Assembly: GCF_013346665.1 (NCBI RefSeq)
Contig: NZ_JABVBB010000038.1
Span: forward strand, 591,214-655,213
From: Sulfitobacter maritimus
Lineage (GTDB): Bacteria; Pseudomonadota; Alphaproteobacteria; Rhodobacterales; Rhodobacteraceae
Direction: 5' to 3'
Length of the DNA stretch: 64,000 nt
Position numbers and translations under genes: made by a program. The notes below the pieces were generated by a model that worked only from the letters and a program-made list of their open reading frames with translations, was not told the DNA's origin and searched no databases. Shown here piece after piece: positions 62,845 to 64,000 of the stretch (position 1 is the first letter of the stretch; each line of letters begins with the position of its first letter).

Positions 62845-64000
62845 TCAGAGTTTTTCCGCGCGGGCGGCGAAGGCTGTGGCGGCAGCGGGGGCTTGGCCCA
62901 ATTGCGTCTCCGGGCGGAACAGGTCGATGGGCAGATCGGGGTAATCGGCCAGTGCCAAATCCGCCAGCGGCACACGTTTGTCGAGCGCGTCATGTGCAAG
63001 ACCCTTGGCAACGCGCTGCGCCTCCGGGCGGGGCATACGCTCGGCCAGTGCAAAGCTCAGCGCTTCAGCATGGATCAACCCCAGCCCGCCATCAAGGTTG
63101 CGGTGCATTTGCAGCGGATGCGGCGTGATCCCGGCGCTGAGCCTTTTGGCGTGGTGCAAAGCGGAAGCAAGGCCCAGACAGACCTGCGGCAGGACCAACC
63201 ATTCCGCAAACCACGCGCCGCCGTCCCGCTGATGTTGATGCGTTGCCGCCGCTTGCAGGGTGGCGCGCAATCCGCTGTGCGCATGGTTCAAAGCCACAAG
63301 TACAGAGGGCGACACCGGGTTTTGTTTCTGCGGCATGGTCGAGGACCCGCCGGATTGGCTCAGCGCCAGTTCCTGCGTTTCACTGTTGGTCAGCCCCAGC
63401 AGCGACTGCCCCATATGCGCCAGTGCCGCCATCACACGGCCCTGCCAATCGACGATGCGCAGGATCGGGCTGCGGTCGTTGTGCCAACTGCGTTTGGGGT
63501 CATTCAACCCAAGTGCGCGGGCGAGATCGGCGCGGGTCTTTGCGGGGTCGGGACCAAGGACAGATGCCGTGCCCGCCGCGCCTGAAAGCGAGACCCAAAG
63601 CGTGTCTTTGCGCAGATCGGGCAGCGCCGCGACCGCGCCGATCAGCGGCATGCCCCATTCCGCCAGCACTGCGCCAAAGGAGGTCGGCGTGGCGTGTTGG
63701 CCATAGGTGCGCGCGGGCATTGGCAGATGGGCGTGGTCCTTCGCGGCTTTGGCCAGCGCTTTGATCACCTCGCGCAGGTCCGCCTCGGCCAGCAGCAGCG
63801 CTTGGCGCAGGCGCAGCATGAGGGCGGTGTCGATAATGTCTTGCGAGGTCGCGCCCCAGTGGACGTATTGCGCATGTTCCGGCGCCTGCATCTCAGAGCG
63901 GAACTGGTCGAGCAGGGCCGGGACGCTGACGCCGTTCTGACCCGTTGCCTCAGCCAGCGCACCGGGGTCGACGCGGATCTCAAGGCTGGCGCGGTGGATC
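62845..64000 (-). CDS. pcaB: 3-carboxy-cis,cis-muconate cycloisomerase (partial, 5' end beyond window)
   Basis: The frame is open through the right edge of the window, so the N-terminal ~60 residues are missing; about 385 are visible. Fumarase/aspartase superfamily: HWGATSQDIIDTALMLRLR, RTYGQHATPTSFGAVLAEWG and the signature GSSTMPQKQNPVSPSVL. The overall pattern favours PcaB of the protocatechuate branch of the beta-ketoadipate pathway over adenylosuccinate lyase. Other pca genes would then lie to the right. The MFS gene follows with a 4-bp gap. Confidence 0.88.
   Translation of the reverse strand, partial: IHRASLEIRVDPGALAEATGQNGVSVPALLDQFRSEMQAPEHAQYVHWGATSQDIIDTALMLRLRQALLLAEADLREVIKALAKAAKDHAHLPMPARTYGQHATPTSFGAVLAEWGMPLIGAVAALPDLRKDTLWVSLSGAAGTASVLGPDPAKTRADLARALGLNDPKRSWHNDRSPILRIVDWQGRVMAALAHMGQSLLGLTNSETQELALSQSGGSSTMPQKQNPVSPSVLVALNHAHSGLRATLQAAATHQHQRDGGAWFAEWLVLPQVCLGLASALHHAKRLSAGITPHPLQMHRNLDGGLGLIHAEALSFALAERMPRPEAQRVAKGLAHDALDKRVPLADLALADYPDLPIDLFRPETQLGQAPAAATAFAARAEKL

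Noticed and set aside
62841..63053. N-terminal extension of the MFS transporter into pcaB
   Set aside because: The extra 71 residues are Arg/Pro-rich and overlap the conserved end of the cycloisomerase; the membrane protein starts cleanly at 62840.
1..64000. CRISPR arrays, prophage genes, toxin-antitoxin or restriction systems
   Set aside because: I looked for direct-repeat arrays and for the usual protein motifs and saw none in the window.

Overview
The window looks like chromosome or megaplasmid DNA of a marine alphaproteobacterium of the Rhodobacterales (Roseobacter group, Sulfitobacter-like). This rests on the high GC, the tight 1-4 bp gene overlaps, the FecCD, hut, ure and pca gene types, and the many peptide and osmolyte transporters. 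The species call is inference, not a search result. I saw no tRNA, rRNA, CRISPR array or replication origin.

Layout. 1-1231: an intact IS3-family element, its left inverted repeat starting at base 1. 1232-1876: no convincing gene; a perfect palindrome and a terminator hairpin. 1877-5411: a DMT-family transporter, then an HlyD/DUF2955 efflux pair. 5454-10928: a urease operon ureA-B-C-F-D-G plus a HupE/UreJ nickel permease, all on the minus strand, with no ureE. 11073-18177: a ferric-siderophore uptake cluster (binding protein, two FecCD permeases, ATPase, TonB receptor, siderophore-interacting reductase). 18474-23472: a divergent operon imelysin - di-haem oxidoreductase - imelysin - DUF1513, all exported. 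TGACT/AGTCA-type sites lie in the control regions of both iron units. 23509-24390: a lytic transglycosylase.

24641-31550: a complete peptide-type ABC importer (fused double ATPase, binding protein, two permeases) ending in an M14 carboxypeptidase-like gene, with a convergent GntR regulator. Next come a BCCT transporter and a two-domain potassium channel with a zinc ribbon. 35091-41755: histidine utilisation, hutI-H-G-U on minus and hutF divergent, sharing an operator-like palindrome; this is the five-step route through formylglutamate. 41768-44767: a homodimeric pyruvate-dehydrogenase-type E1 divergent from an Lrp regulator. 44914-47464: a small lipoprotein, an L,D-transpeptidase, a decayed multicopper oxidase, a cytochrome c and a YqaA-type membrane protein.

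47502-57698: an IclR regulator divergent from a second import-and-cleave operon: M81 peptidase, binding protein, two permeases, double ATPase and two M20 hydrolases. Two perfect palindromes sit in the promoter gap. 57820-64000: a small membrane protein, glucokinase, glycerate 2-kinase, a zinc alcohol dehydrogenase, a TetA-like MFS transporter and a pcaB-type cycloisomerase cut by the window end.

Common themes are scavenging of organic nitrogen (urea, histidine, peptides), iron acquisition, and osmolyte and aromatic metabolism. The most interesting units are the two transporter-plus-hydrolase operons, the four-gene exported iron module, and the urease operon that lacks ureE but has a histidine-rich UreG tail.
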